Of a stretch of DNA of 64,000 nucleotides, positions 8,629-18,352 are shown piece after piece. The notes under the pieces were generated by a model. That model did not search any database, was not told where the DNA came from, and saw nothing but the letters and a program-made list of their open reading frames with translations. Source of the stretch: Flavobacterium sp. (GTDB lineage Bacteria; Bacteroidota; Bacteroidia; Flavobacteriales; Flavobacteriaceae); the NCBI GenBank assembly GCA_016787805.1, contig JAEUTY010000007.1, positions 50,665 through 114,664 on the forward strand, in the 5' to 3' direction. Each line of letters opens with the position of its first letter. The stretch's first letter is position 1. A program made the translations under genes and the position numbers.

Positions 8629-9969
8629 ATGAAAAAAATGGGAAACCATAACTCGATTTCAAGGACTATAATTTTCTGTTTAGCGTTTTTGCTAACCTTC
8701 TCCTTAACTTCCTTTTCTCAAGAACCAGCAGCGGCTCCAGCAGCAGATGCAACAGCAACTGCGGCGCCAGCAGCAACAGGAGGTGATCCTGTGGCAGGGA
8801 AAGCATTGTTTAATACCAATTGTGCCGCATGTCACAAGCTTGATGATAAGGCAACTGGGCCCGCTTTACGTGGAGTTGCAAACAAGTACGATATGGCTTG
8901 GATTTACAAATGGGTAAACAATAGTTCTGCACTTATTGCCTCTGGAGATGCTAAAGCTGTTAAGGTGTTTGAAGAAAACAATAAATCAGTAATGACGGCT
9001 TTTCCACAGTTGTCAAATGCTGATATAGACAATATTATTGCTTATACATCTGAGCCTAAAGCGGATACTCCTGCAGCGGGTGCGGCTGGCGCAGTTGATC
9101 CAACTGCAAAAGGACAAGAAGGCGGAATCTCTAATGAAGTTATTCTTGGCGCTTTGGCATTGGTAATGTTAATGTTAATAGTGATGTTGTTTTTAGTAAA
9201 TAATATCCTTACTAAAATAGCGAAATCAAACGGAATCGAAGGTGTTGATAAGAAGTCTGATTTTATGGCACTTCCAAGAGCATTTGTTAAAAATCAATTC
9301 TTGGTTTTTGTTTCTGCTGTTTTTCTTTTATTGGCAAGTGGTTATTTTGTTTACGGATACTTAAGTCAAATAGGAGTAGATCAAGATTATTCTCCAATTC
9401 AGCCTATTCACTTTTCTCACAGAATTCACGCTGGTAGTAATGGTGTTGATTGTAAGTATTGTCACTCATCAGCTAGAACTAGTAAAAACGCTGGGATTCC
9501 ATCGTTAAATGTGTGTATGAACTGTCATAAAAACATATCTGCTGTTGCTGATACTACTGCAACCGCTGAATATTCAAAAGCATTTTACGATGCTCAAATT
9601 CAAAAATTATACGATGCGGTGGGTTGGGATAAATCAATGCAAAAATATACGGGTAAATCACAACCGGTAAAATGGGTTCGTATTCATAATTTACAAGACT
9701 TTGCTTATTTCAACCACTCACAACACGTAACAGTTGGAGGTATAGAGTGTCAAAAATGTCACGGACCAGTTCAAGAATATGAAATCCAAAAACAATTTGC
9801 TCCTTTAACAATGGGTTGGTGTGTCAATTGTCACCGTGAAACCAACGTTAAAATGGAAGGGAATGCTTATTACGAGAAAATTCACGCTGAACTTTCCAAA
9901 AAGTATGGAAAAGACAAACTTACTGTGAGTGATATGGGAGGTTTAGAATGTGGTAAGTGTCACTATTAA
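8629..9969 (+). CDS. actA: Alternative complex III multiheme cytochrome c subunit ActA, with N-terminal monoheme domain
   Basis: A 446-residue periplasmic/membrane cytochrome of ACIII, which oxidises menaquinol and passes electrons toward the oxidase. After a signal peptide (ends TSFSQ) and an Ala/Pro-rich linker comes a monoheme cytochrome c domain with CAACH at residues 65-69. A membrane segment follows (VILGALALVMLMLIVMLFLV), then a second one around 222-245, then the pentaheme domain with CxxCH motifs starting at C275, C296, C374, C398 and C441. The five C-terminal hemes fit the known pentaheme ActA; the N-terminal heme domain is an additional module, giving six sites. It is the first gene of the operon; actB follows after 31 bases. 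Confidence 0.93.
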   Translation: MKKMGNHNSISRTIIFCLAFLLTFSLTSFSQEPAAAPAADATATAAPAATGGDPVAGKALFNTNCAACHKLDDKATGPALRGVANKYDMAWIYKWVNNSSALIASGDAKAVKVFEENNKSVMTAFPQLSNADIDNIIAYTSEPKADTPAAGAAGAVDPTAKGQEGGISNEVILGALALVMLMLIVMLFLVNNILTKIAKSNGIEGVDKKSDFMALPRAFVKNQFLVFVSAVFLLLASGYFVYGYLSQIGVDQDYSPIQPIHFSHRIHAGSNGVDCKYCHSSARTSKNAGIPSLNVCMNCHKNISAVADTTATAEYSKAFYDAQIQKLYDAVGWDKSMQKYTGKSQPVKWVRIHNLQDFAYFNHSQHVTVGGIECQKCHGPVQEYEIQKQFAPLTMGWCVNCHRETNVKMEGNAYYEKIHAELSKKYGKDKLTVSDMGGLECGKCHY

Positions 9970-10000
9970 TCAATTTATTAAGAGCTAATATTTATATACG

Positions 10001-13000
10001 ATGTCATCAAACAAAAAATACTGGAAAAGTGTTGAAGAGCTAAACGAAAATAGTTCTATTGTTGAGGCGCTTAGAAACAATGAATTCGTGGAAGAAATTC
10101 CAACTGATGAGTTTTTAGGAGACGCAGCATCTTTGTCATCATCATCAACTACTCGTCGTGATTTTTTAAAGTACGTCGGATTTAGTACAGCAGCAGCTAC
10201 TTTAGCAGCATGTGAAGGTCCAGTACACAAATCAATACCTTACGTTGTTCAGCCAGAAGAAATTATTCCTGGTATAGCTAATTTCTATGCAACAACTATG
10301 TTCGATGGTTTTGACTTTGCCAATCTTTTAGTAAAAACACGTGAAGGAAGACCAATTAAAATAGAAAACAATACTATGGCTGGCGCTAATTTTAGAGCCA
10401 ATGCTAGAGTACATGCTTCTGTTTTGTCAATGTATGATAACACACGTTTAAAAGCACCAAAAATTGGAGGTAAAGACGCGTCTTGGTCTGATGTTACAGC
10501 AAAAATAGTAGCTAGCTTAGCCGATGCGAAAGCAAAAGGTGGTCAAGTAGTTTTGTTAACTAATACTTTGGCTAGTCCAACAACTGAAAAATTAATCGCT
10601 GATTTCATTGCAAAAAATCCAAATGCTAAACATGTAATCTATGACGCAGTTTCTGAGTCTGCTGCTCTTGATGCTGCTGAAGCTGTTTATGGAGAAAGAG
10701 TTTTAGTGGATTACGATTTTTCTAAAGCAGAAGTAATAGTTTCTGTTGGAGCTGATTTCCTTGGCGATTGGCAAGGTGGTGGTTATGATTCGGGTTATGC
10801 CAAAGGAAGAGTGCCTCACAATGGTAAAATGTCAAAACACATTCAATTTGAATCTAATATGACATTGTCTGGCGCTGCTGCTGATAAAAGAGTAGCGACT
10901 TCTGTAGCCAATCAAAAACAAATATTAGTTAAATTATACAATGCAATTACAGGATCAAGTGTTGCTACTAATTTAAGTAAAGATATCGATGCTGAAGTAA
11001 CTAAAGCTGCACAACAGTTGAAATCTGCTGGCGCAAAAGGTGTAGTAGTTACAGGTATTCAAGATAAAAATGCGCAATTATTGGTTATTGCTATCAATCA
11101 AGTTTTAGCTAGTCAAGCTTTTAATGCTTCTGGTGCTAGATTGATTAGAAAAGGGTCAAACGAAAAAATGACGCAATTAATGGCCGATTTAAAAGCAGGA
11201 GCTGTTCATACTTTAATTATGAGTGGAGTAAATCCTGTGTATACTTTGGCTGACAGCACCTCATTTGTAGCAGGTCTTAAAAAGACTAAACTTTCGGTTG
11301 CTTTTTCTTTGAAAGAAGATGAAACCGCTTCTATTGCCACAATTGCTGCTGCGGCTCCTCACTATTTAGAATCTTGGAATGATCATAGTCTAACAAAAGG
11401 CAATTATGCCATTGTTCAACCTACGATTCGTCCGCTTTTTAATACAAAACAATTCCAAGAAGTGCTTATGGCATTGAATGGAGTTGTAGGTTCCTACTAT
11501 GATTATTTAAAATCATCATCATCTGCTTACATTTCTGGGTCTACGTGGAATAAAGTGGTTCACGATGGTGTTTATATAACAGGTGAATCTACTCTGGCAG
11601 GAGGAACTGCTGATTATGCAGGTGCCGCTTCGGCTTTAGCGCAATCAAAATCAGCAGGGATAGAATTGGTATTGTATACTAAAACTGGAATGGGTGATGG
11701 ACAACAAGCTAATAATCCATGGTTGCAAGAATTTCCAGATCCAATCACTAGAGTTTCTTGGGATAACTATTTAACCATTTCTCAAGCTGATGCTAAAGAA
11801 AAAGGTTTGATGAATGAAATCGTTGCCAACGGTGGATTAAATGGTAGTTATGCCGATGTAACGGTCGGTGGTGTAAAAATGACTGTTCCTGTAATTGTTC
11901 AACCCGGACAAGCTGTTGGGACAGTTGGTTTAGCTTTCGGTTACGGTCGTAAAGCGGCTATGCAAGAAGAAATGCAAGTTGGTGTAAATGCTTACTCATT
12001 CTATAAAAACTTTAACAACGTACAATCAGTACAAATTGCCAAAGCAAGTGGGGAACACGAATTTGCTTGTGTTCAATCACAAAAAACCTTAATGGGTAGA
12101 GGTGATATTGTTAAAGAAACTACATTAGAAATTTTCAATACCAAAGATGCTAAGGAGTGGAATTCAGTTCCTATGGTTTCTTTAGATCATAAAGAAGTTG
12201 AAGCAACAAAAGTTGATTTATGGGAATCATTTGATCGTTCCGTTGGTCATCATTTCAATTTATCAATTGATTTGAATACTTGTACTGGTTGTGGAGCATG
12301 TGTTATCGCATGTCATGCTGAAAATAACGTTCCAGTTGTTGGAAAGTCTGAGGTTAGAAGAAGTCGTGATATGCACTGGTTGCGTATTGATAGATATTAT
12401 TCTTCTGAAGATACTTTCGCTGGTGACAACAAGCGTAAAGAGGAGTTTGATGGATTAACAGGTGAAAAAGGATCATTAAGTGGATTTGGTGAAATGGAAT
12501 CTCCAGCCGATAATCCACAAGTAGTATTCCAACCAGTAATGTGTCAACATTGTAACCACGCTCCTTGTGAAACGGTTTGTCCTGTTGCAGCAACTTCTCA
12601 CTCTCGTCAAGGTCAAAACCATATGGCTTACAATCGATGTGTAGGTACTAGATACTGTGCTAACAACTGTCCATACAAAGTGCGTCGTTTCAACTGGTTC
12701 TTATATGCCAATAATGACGAATTCAACTATCACATGAATGACGATTTAGGAAGAATGGTAATTAATCCTGATGTAAATGTTCGTTCTCGTGGGGTTATGG
12801 AGAAATGTTCAATGTGTATTCAAATGACTCAGAAAACAATTCTTGATGCTAAACGCGATGGAAGAGAAGTTAGAGTTGATGAATTCCAAACCGCTTGTTC
12901 AAATGCATGTTCTTCAGGTGCCATGGTATTCGGTGACGTTAATAACAAAGAATCTCAAATAGCAGCATTGGCTTCTGGTTCAAGATCATACCACTTGTTA

Positions 13001-13057
13001 GAAAGTGTTGGTACTAAACCAAACGTTGTTTATCAAGTAAAAGTTAGAAATATTTAG
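10001..13057 (+). CDS. actB: Alternative complex III iron-sulfur subunit ActB (molybdopterin-oxidoreductase-like fusion)
   Basis: A 1018-residue subunit of ACIII. Near the N-terminus TTRRDFLKYVGFSTAAATLA is a twin-arginine signal (R52-R53), and LAAC at 68-71 forms a lipobox, suggesting a Tat-exported lipoprotein facing the periplasm. The middle (about 75-740) resembles molybdopterin oxidoreductases but, as known for ActB, the family carries no Mo cofactor. From about residue 760 comes a ferredoxin-like domain with four cysteine groups: CTGCGACVIACH, CQHCNHAPCETVCP, CVGTRYCANNCP and CSMCIQMT with a later ACSNAC, for three [4Fe-4S] and one [3Fe-4S] cluster by family knowledge. It would carry electrons from the quinol site to ActA. 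Confidence 0.95.
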   Translation: MSSNKKYWKSVEELNENSSIVEALRNNEFVEEIPTDEFLGDAASLSSSSTTRRDFLKYVGFSTAAATLAACEGPVHKSIPYVVQPEEIIPGIANFYATTMFDGFDFANLLVKTREGRPIKIENNTMAGANFRANARVHASVLSMYDNTRLKAPKIGGKDASWSDVTAKIVASLADAKAKGGQVVLLTNTLASPTTEKLIADFIAKNPNAKHVIYDAVSESAALDAAEAVYGERVLVDYDFSKAEVIVSVGADFLGDWQGGGYDSGYAKGRVPHNGKMSKHIQFESNMTLSGAAADKRVATSVANQKQILVKLYNAITGSSVATNLSKDIDAEVTKAAQQLKSAGAKGVVVTGIQDKNAQLLVIAINQVLASQAFNASGARLIRKGSNEKMTQLMADLKAGAVHTLIMSGVNPVYTLADSTSFVAGLKKTKLSVAFSLKEDETASIATIAAAAPHYLESWNDHSLTKGNYAIVQPTIRPLFNTKQFQEVLMALNGVVGSYYDYLKSSSSAYISGSTWNKVVHDGVYITGESTLAGGTADYAGAASALAQSKSAGIELVLYTKTGMGDGQQANNPWLQEFPDPITRVSWDNYLTISQADAKEKGLMNEIVANGGLNGSYADVTVGGVKMTVPVIVQPGQAVGTVGLAFGYGRKAAMQEEMQVGVNAYSFYKNFNNVQSVQIAKASGEHEFACVQSQKTLMGRGDIVKETTLEIFNTKDAKEWNSVPMVSLDHKEVEATKVDLWESFDRSVGHHFNLSIDLNTCTGCGACVIACHAENNVPVVGKSEVRRSRDMHWLRIDRYYSSEDTFAGDNKRKEEFDGLTGEKGSLSGFGEMESPADNPQVVFQPVMCQHCNHAPCETVCPVAATSHSRQGQNHMAYNRCVGTRYCANNCPYKVRRFNWFLYANNDEFNYHMNDDLGRMVINPDVNVRSRGVMEKCSMCIQMTQKTILDAKRDGREVRVDEFQTACSNACSSGAMVFGDVNNKESQIAALASGSRSYHLLESVGTKPNVVYQVKVRNI

Positions 13058-13085
13058 TAATTAATAAGAAACAATATATAGAATT

Positions 13086-14492
13086 ATGTCGTCTCATTAC
13101 GAAGCACCCATTAGAAAACCTTTAGTTATAGGTGATAAAAATTATCACGATGTAACTGTAGACGTAGCTGCACCTGTAGAAGGAAGAGCCAATAAACAGT
13201 GGTGGACTGTATTTTCTATCGCATTAGCAGCTTTCCTTTGGGGAATAGGTTGTATCATTTACACTATTTCTACAGGTATTGGTTCATGGGGTTTAAATAA
13301 AACTGTTGGTTGGGCTTGGGATATCACTAACTTCGTTTGGTGGGTAGGTATCGGTCACGCTGGAACATTAATCTCAGCAGTGTTGTTATTATTCCGTCAA
13401 CGTTGGAGAATGGCTATCAACCGTTCTGCAGAAGCAATGACCATTTTCTCAGTGGTTCAAGCAGGTTTATTCCCAATTATACACATGGGTCGCCCTTGGT
13501 TAGCTTATTGGGTTGTGCCAATTCCAAATCAATTAGGTTCTTTATGGTTGAATTTTAACTCACCATTACTTTGGGACGTGTTCGCGATTTCAACATACCT
13601 TTCAGTTTCATTAGTGTTCTGGTGGACTGGTTTATTACCTGATTTTGCAATGATTCGTGATAGAGCAGTTACTCCTTTTAATAAAAAAATATATTCTATA
13701 CTGAGTTTTGGATGGAGCGGTAGAGCTAAAGACTGGCAACGTTTCGAAGAGGTTTCTCTTGTATTAGCTGGTTTAGCAACTCCACTTGTACTTTCGGTAC
13801 ACACTATCGTATCTTTTGACTTCGCCACTTCGGTGATTCCAGGATGGCATACCACTATTTTCCCTCCTTATTTCGTTGCAGGAGCGGTTTTCTCAGGGTT
13901 TGCGATGGTAAATACTTTACTTATCATCATGAGAAAAGTATCCAACCTTGAAGCTTATATCACAATTCAACATATTGAGTTAATGAACATAGTAATTATG
14001 ATTACAGGTTCTATAGTAGGTGTAGCTTATATAACTGAGTTATTTGTAGCTTGGTACTCTGGAGTAGAATACGAACAATATGCTTTCTTAAACAGAGCAA
14101 CTGGACCTTATTGGTGGGCTTATTGGTCAATGATGACTTGTAATGTTTTCTCGCCACAATTTATGTGGTTCAAAAAATTAAGAACAAGTATCATGTTCTC
14201 ATTCGTAATCTCAATTGTAGTAAATATTGGAATGTGGTTTGAGCGTTTTGTGATTATCGTAACCTCTCTGCACAGAGATTATTTACCATCATCTTGGACG
14301 ATGTTCTCTCCAACATTTATTGATATTGGTATCTTCATTGGAACAATCGGTTTCTTCTTTGTTTTATTCCTTCTTTATGCTAGAACTTTCCCTGTAATTG
14401 CTCAAGCAGAGGTGAAAACAATTTTGAAATCTTCAGGTGAAAATTACAAAAGAGAAAGAGAAAAAGCAGGTCATAATTCAGAAACACATTAA
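13086..14492 (+). CDS. actC: Alternative complex III membrane subunit ActC (NrfD/PsrC family)
   Basis: A 468-residue polytopic membrane protein of the NrfD/PsrC family with about ten hydrophobic helices, for example WWTVFSIALAAFLWGIGCII and IGHAGTLISAVLLLFRQRWR. ActC forms the quinol-binding membrane core beside ActB in ACIII. Conserved polar features visible inside helices include the GHAGTLISA segment and HTIVSFDFATSVIPGWH. It begins 28 bases after actB and is followed 8 bases later by actD. A second NrfD-like subunit, ActF, is encoded further down the same operon. Confidence 0.95.
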   Translation: MSSHYEAPIRKPLVIGDKNYHDVTVDVAAPVEGRANKQWWTVFSIALAAFLWGIGCIIYTISTGIGSWGLNKTVGWAWDITNFVWWVGIGHAGTLISAVLLLFRQRWRMAINRSAEAMTIFSVVQAGLFPIIHMGRPWLAYWVVPIPNQLGSLWLNFNSPLLWDVFAISTYLSVSLVFWWTGLLPDFAMIRDRAVTPFNKKIYSILSFGWSGRAKDWQRFEEVSLVLAGLATPLVLSVHTIVSFDFATSVIPGWHTTIFPPYFVAGAVFSGFAMVNTLLIIMRKVSNLEAYITIQHIELMNIVIMITGSIVGVAYITELFVAWYSGVEYEQYAFLNRATGPYWWAYWSMMTCNVFSPQFMWFKKLRTSIMFSFVISIVVNIGMWFERFVIIVTSLHRDYLPSSWTMFSPTFIDIGIFIGTIGFFFVLFLLYARTFPVIAQAEVKTILKSSGENYKREREKAGHNSETH

Positions 14493-14500
14493 TAAGTATC

Positions 14501-15028
14501 ATGAGTAGTACTAAAGTTATACACGCTATATACAATGATGATGATGTTCTTATGGATGCCGTAAAGCAAACCAGAAAAGCACATCACCACATCGAAGAAG
14601 TTTACACTCCTTTTCCAGTTCACGGGTTGGATAAGGCAATGGGTTTAGCTCCAACAAGATTAGCAATTTGTGCTTTTATCTATGGATGTATTGGTCTAAC
14701 CGTAGCCACAACAATGATGAATTACATTATGATTGTTGATTGGCCTCAAGATATTGGTGGAAAACCAAGTTTTAGTTACATCCAAAACATGCCAGCTTTT
14801 GTACCTGTTATGTTTGAAATGACAGTTTTTCACGCTGCTCACTTAATGGTTATTACTTTTTATATGAGAAGTAAATTGTGGCCATTCAAAAAAGCTGAAA
14901 ACCCTGATGTAAGAACTACTGATGATCATTTCTTAATGGAAGTAGCTGTAAATAATAACGAAGATGAATTGTCATCATTCCTAAAAAATACAGGAGCAGT
15001 AGAAGTTAAAGTAATTGAAAAGCATTAA
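14501..15028 (+). CDS. actD: Alternative complex III subunit ActD (DUF3341)
   Basis: A 175-residue DUF3341 protein with a soluble start (VIHAIYNDDDVLMDAVKQTR) carrying HHHIEEVYTPFPVHGLDKAM, the family signature, then two membrane helices (about 65-90 and 103-125). In ACIII structures ActD is a small subunit packed on the quinol-oxidising core. It starts 8 bases after actC; its stop lies immediately before the actE start, so the two are translationally close. Nothing unusual in length or sequence. Confidence 0.93.
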   Translation: MSSTKVIHAIYNDDDVLMDAVKQTRKAHHHIEEVYTPFPVHGLDKAMGLAPTRLAICAFIYGCIGLTVATTMMNYIMIVDWPQDIGGKPSFSYIQNMPAFVPVMFEMTVFHAAHLMVITFYMRSKLWPFKKAENPDVRTTDDHFLMEVAVNNNEDELSSFLKNTGAVEVKVIEKH

Positions 15029-15029
15029 T

Positions 15030-15596
15030 ATGATTATGAAAAGTTTACTTAAAATAGTTGCACTATTAGTAATTACAGTTTCAATTGTTTCTTGTAAAAA
15101 CGACCAGAAACCTAATTATCAATACATGCCCAATATGTACGAATCGGTAGCATATGAAACCTATTCTGAATCAAATGCTTTTAATTCACCCACTGGACTT
15201 AAAGGAAAAGAAGGACAATTACCACCTGTAGGAACTATTAAGCGTGGTTTTACACCCTACGAATTACCTAATACAACTGAAGGATATAACGCTTCAAAGT
15301 TGATTACTACTTCACCTTTAGATTCGACTGCTGTTGATATGAAAAAAGCTGAAGAACTATTTAATATTTATTGTGCTATTTGTCACGGAACATCTGGTGA
15401 TGGTAAAGGAAAATTGGTTAAACAAGAAAAATTCTTGGGAGTTCCAAATTACAAAGACAGACAAATTACTAAAGGAAGTATTTTCCATGTAATAACTTAC
15501 GGTTTGAATTCCATGGGCTCTCATGCGAATCAATTGAGTACAGATGAAAGATGGTTGTTAGCTGAATATGTTTTAAAGCTAAAAAGTGAATTATAA
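15030..15596 (+). CDS. actE: Alternative complex III monoheme cytochrome c lipoprotein ActE
   Basis: A monoheme cytochrome c of ACIII. The open frame extends to a TTG at 15015 inside actD, but ATG 15030 (or 15036) gives a proper lipoprotein signal, VALLVITVSIVSC, with the acylated Cys followed by KNDQ. The heme site CAICH lies in NIYCAICHGTSGDGKGK, with an axial Met candidate in GLNSMGSH. The N-terminal TPYELPNTTEGY segment is typical of ActE. It would take electrons from ActA to the terminal oxidase or a soluble carrier. actD ends one base before ATG 15030. Confidence 0.92.
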   Translation: MIMKSLLKIVALLVITVSIVSCKNDQKPNYQYMPNMYESVAYETYSESNAFNSPTGLKGKEGQLPPVGTIKRGFTPYELPNTTEGYNASKLITTSPLDSTAVDMKKAEELFNIYCAICHGTSGDGKGKLVKQEKFLGVPNYKDRQITKGSIFHVITYGLNSMGSHANQLSTDERWLLAEYVLKLKSEL

Positions 15597-15623
15597 TTGT
15601 AGAATAAACAGACTCTTATAGAT

Positions 15624-17147
15624 ATGTATACATTTCCAAATAAATTAAGAAACATTGCATTAGTCCTAATGATTTTAGGGATAATAGGTATTGTATATGG
15701 TTTCTTATCTGCTCCAAAAACGATTCAAGATGTTGAAAAGATTGTGGCAGAAAGCCATCACGATGGTCATCATGGCAAAGAGGCACATGCTGAACATGCT
15801 ACAGCTCCTCATGAAGCAATAAATGAAGGTCATGAAAAAGTGACTACAGAAGAACATGCTGTAGAAAAAGTAGCTGATTCATTAAAAGATGTTGCCTCAA
15901 TTAATTCAGAAATTGTTGAAGATTCTACAGCTACAGAAGAATCTAATTTAGATGTTACTGCTATTAAAGCTGAAGAAGCAAAACATATAGAAAAAGAAGT
16001 TGTAGTTGATGAAGCAGCCGAACATGCAGAACACATGGAGCATATGTTGCACCAATTGCAAAACAAACCATGGGCTGCATTGTATGTAGCTTGTATTTTC
16101 TTCTTGTTAATTACAATGGGTGTTTTGGCATTTTATGCTATTCAACAAGTGGCTCAAGCAGGTTGGTCTCCGGTATTGTTCAGAGTAATGCAAGGTATCA
16201 CAGCTTATTTACCTGTAATTTCTATCATTTTCTTTGTGTTATTATTATTATCAGGATTCCATATTAATCATTTATTTGTATGGATGAAAGAGGGTGTAAC
16301 GGATCCGAATAGTCCAAATTATGATGAGATTATTGCTGGTAAATCAGGTTATTTAAATTTCGCTTTTTGGATATCTAGAGCTGCTATTTTCTTATTAGGG
16401 TGGAATTTATATCGTCATTTATCTAGAAAGAATTGTTTGGCTCAAGATGAAGCTAATGACAATACTTTTTACAAAAAGAATTTTAAAATGTCTGCGGGAT
16501 TCCTTGTGTTCTTTATTGTTTCTGAGTCTATTATGGCTTGGGATTGGATTATGTCTGTAGATCCTCACTGGTTCAGTACATTATTCGGATGGTATGTATT
16601 TGCTAGTTTCTTCGTAAGCGGTATTACAACTATCTCAATGGTAACATTGTACTTAAAATCAAAAGGTTATTTAGAAAATGTAAATACTAGTCACATTCAC
16701 GATTTATCAAAATTCATGTTTGGTATTAGTGTATTCTGGACGTACCTATGGTTCTCTCAATTTATGTTGATTTGGTATTCAAATATACCAGAGGAAGTAA
16801 CTTACTTTAAGACTAGAATTGAACATTTCAATTTACCATTCTTTGGTGCGGTTGTGATGAACTTCATATTTCCATTCTTAGTATTAATCAATACTGATTT
16901 CAAGCGAATTACTCCGATTGTAGTTGGTGCTGGAGTTGTAATTTTAGCAGGTCATTATATTGATTTCTTTAATATGATTATGCCAGCAACTGTAGGTGAT
17001 CAATGGTTTATTGGCGTTTCCGAAATCGCATCCGTTTTATTCTTCTTAGGTTTATTTATATTTGTTGTATTTACAGCTTTAACCAAAGCTCCTCTTACTC
17101 CAAAGCGTAACCCATTTATCGAAGAAAGTAAACATTTTCATTATTAA
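15624..17147 (+). CDS. actF: Alternative complex III membrane subunit ActF, with His-rich loop
   Basis: A 507-residue polytopic membrane protein, the second large membrane subunit of ACIII. The first helix (NIALVLMILGIIGIVYGFLS) is followed by a hydrophilic stretch of roughly residues 35-145 rich in His, Glu and Ala (SHHDGHHGKEAHAEHA, later AEHAEHMEHMLHQL), then about nine more helices. The His-rich loop could bind metal but may simply be a flexible insertion; this is inference. Helix segments such as ESIMAWDWIMSVDPHWFSTL are typical of ActF. It follows actE by 27 bases and precedes coxB by 18. Confidence 0.93.
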   Translation: MYTFPNKLRNIALVLMILGIIGIVYGFLSAPKTIQDVEKIVAESHHDGHHGKEAHAEHATAPHEAINEGHEKVTTEEHAVEKVADSLKDVASINSEIVEDSTATEESNLDVTAIKAEEAKHIEKEVVVDEAAEHAEHMEHMLHQLQNKPWAALYVACIFFLLITMGVLAFYAIQQVAQAGWSPVLFRVMQGITAYLPVISIIFFVLLLLSGFHINHLFVWMKEGVTDPNSPNYDEIIAGKSGYLNFAFWISRAAIFLLGWNLYRHLSRKNCLAQDEANDNTFYKKNFKMSAGFLVFFIVSESIMAWDWIMSVDPHWFSTLFGWYVFASFFVSGITTISMVTLYLKSKGYLENVNTSHIHDLSKFMFGISVFWTYLWFSQFMLIWYSNIPEEVTYFKTRIEHFNLPFFGAVVMNFIFPFLVLINTDFKRITPIVVGAGVVILAGHYIDFFNMIMPATVGDQWFIGVSEIASVLFFLGLFIFVVFTALTKAPLTPKRNPFIEESKHFHY

Positions 17148-17165
17148 TATTTAAATAAACATCAA

Positions 17166-18332
17166 ATGACAAGTTTATTGGTACTCATAATTTTAGTATT
17201 ATTATCAATTGCTATTTGGCAGTTAACTAAGATTTTTGATTTAACTCAAATTGGAAAAAAATCAGGAAGTTCACAAATTGCAAACGATGAAGATAACAAT
17301 GTTCAAGGTTATTTGTTTTTTGGATTCTTAGGATTCATCTACTTAACCACTATCATATGTTTAGTTAAATATGGTAATTTACCGTTAATTGGTAATTCTG
17401 CTTCTGAACACGGTCCAATGGTTGATAACTTAATGGTTATTTCGTTGGTATTGATTTTCATAGTTCAAACATTCACTCAGGCTTTGCTACATTATTTCGC
17501 TTTCAAATACAGAGGAAAAGAAGGAAACAAAGCGTTTTATTTTGCAGATAACAATAAATTGGAATTTATATGGAGTTCAATTCCAGCTATAGTATTAGCA
17601 GGTTTGATTTTCTACGGACTTTATGCTTGGAATGACATCATGTTTGTAGATAAAGAACAAGAACAAGACGCAATTGTAATTGAATTATATGCTAAGCAAT
17701 TTAGCTGGGAAGCTCGTTACGCTGGTAAAGATAATGCTTTAGGAAAAGCAAATGTAAGATATATTGAAGGGGTTAACACGTTAGGAGTTGATTTGGAAGA
17801 CCCAAATGCTCAAGATGATATTGTTGTAAATGAATTGCATATTCCTAAAGGGAAAAGAGTGATTTTTAAAATTCGTTCACAAGATGTATTACACTCGGCT
17901 TATATGCCTCACTTTAGAGCTCAAATGAACTGTGTTCCAGGTATGGTTACTAACTTTTCTTTCATTCCTACAAAAACAACTGCAGAAATGAGAGGAACAG
18001 AAGAAATTATTGCAAAAGTTGACCATATTAACAAATTAAGAGAAAAGAAAAACCAACAACTTGCATTAGAAGGTAAAACACCTCTTGACCCTTACACTTT
18101 TGATTATTTATTATTGTGTAACAAAATTTGCGGAGCTTCTCATTACAATATGCAAATGAAAATTGTTGTTGATACTCCCCAAGAATTCAAAGCTTGGTTA
18201 AAAGACAAACCAACTTTAGCTCAAGCAGTTAAAACTGCTGCTGAAGCAGATAAAAAACCAGAAGAAACTCCTGGTACCGTAAAAGATTCAACTAAAATTG
18301 CCACTGACTCTACAGCAGTAGCAATGAAATAA
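17166..18332 (+). CDS. coxB: Cytochrome c oxidase subunit II
   Basis: A 388-residue subunit II carrying the CuA electron-entry site of the heme-copper oxidase. There are hydrophobic segments at the N-terminus, at about 50-70, then two helices (about 85-115 and 138-160), and a periplasmic cupredoxin domain. CuA ligands are visible: the His in DVLHSAYMPHFRAQM and the CNKICGASHYNM motif with two Cys, His and Met. The usual Glu between the two Cys is Lys here. No fused cytochrome c domain is present; the C-terminal tail is Ala/Lys/Thr-rich and probably disordered. Being in the ACIII operon fits the known ACIII-aa3 supercomplex of F. johnsoniae. Confidence 0.96.
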   Translation: MTSLLVLIILVLLSIAIWQLTKIFDLTQIGKKSGSSQIANDEDNNVQGYLFFGFLGFIYLTTIICLVKYGNLPLIGNSASEHGPMVDNLMVISLVLIFIVQTFTQALLHYFAFKYRGKEGNKAFYFADNNKLEFIWSSIPAIVLAGLIFYGLYAWNDIMFVDKEQEQDAIVIELYAKQFSWEARYAGKDNALGKANVRYIEGVNTLGVDLEDPNAQDDIVVNELHIPKGKRVIFKIRSQDVLHSAYMPHFRAQMNCVPGMVTNFSFIPTKTTAEMRGTEEIIAKVDHINKLREKKNQQLALEGKTPLDPYTFDYLLLCNKICGASHYNMQMKIVVDTPQEFKAWLKDKPTLAQAVKTAAEADKKPEETPGTVKDSTKIATDSTAVAMK

Positions 18333-18352
18333 TAAAATAATTTAATAATTAT

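Noticed and set aside
15830-16066. Minus-strand open frame with many Cys and Ser in actF
   Set aside because: It is the mirror image of the His/Glu/Ala-rich loop of actF; composition explains the lack of stops.
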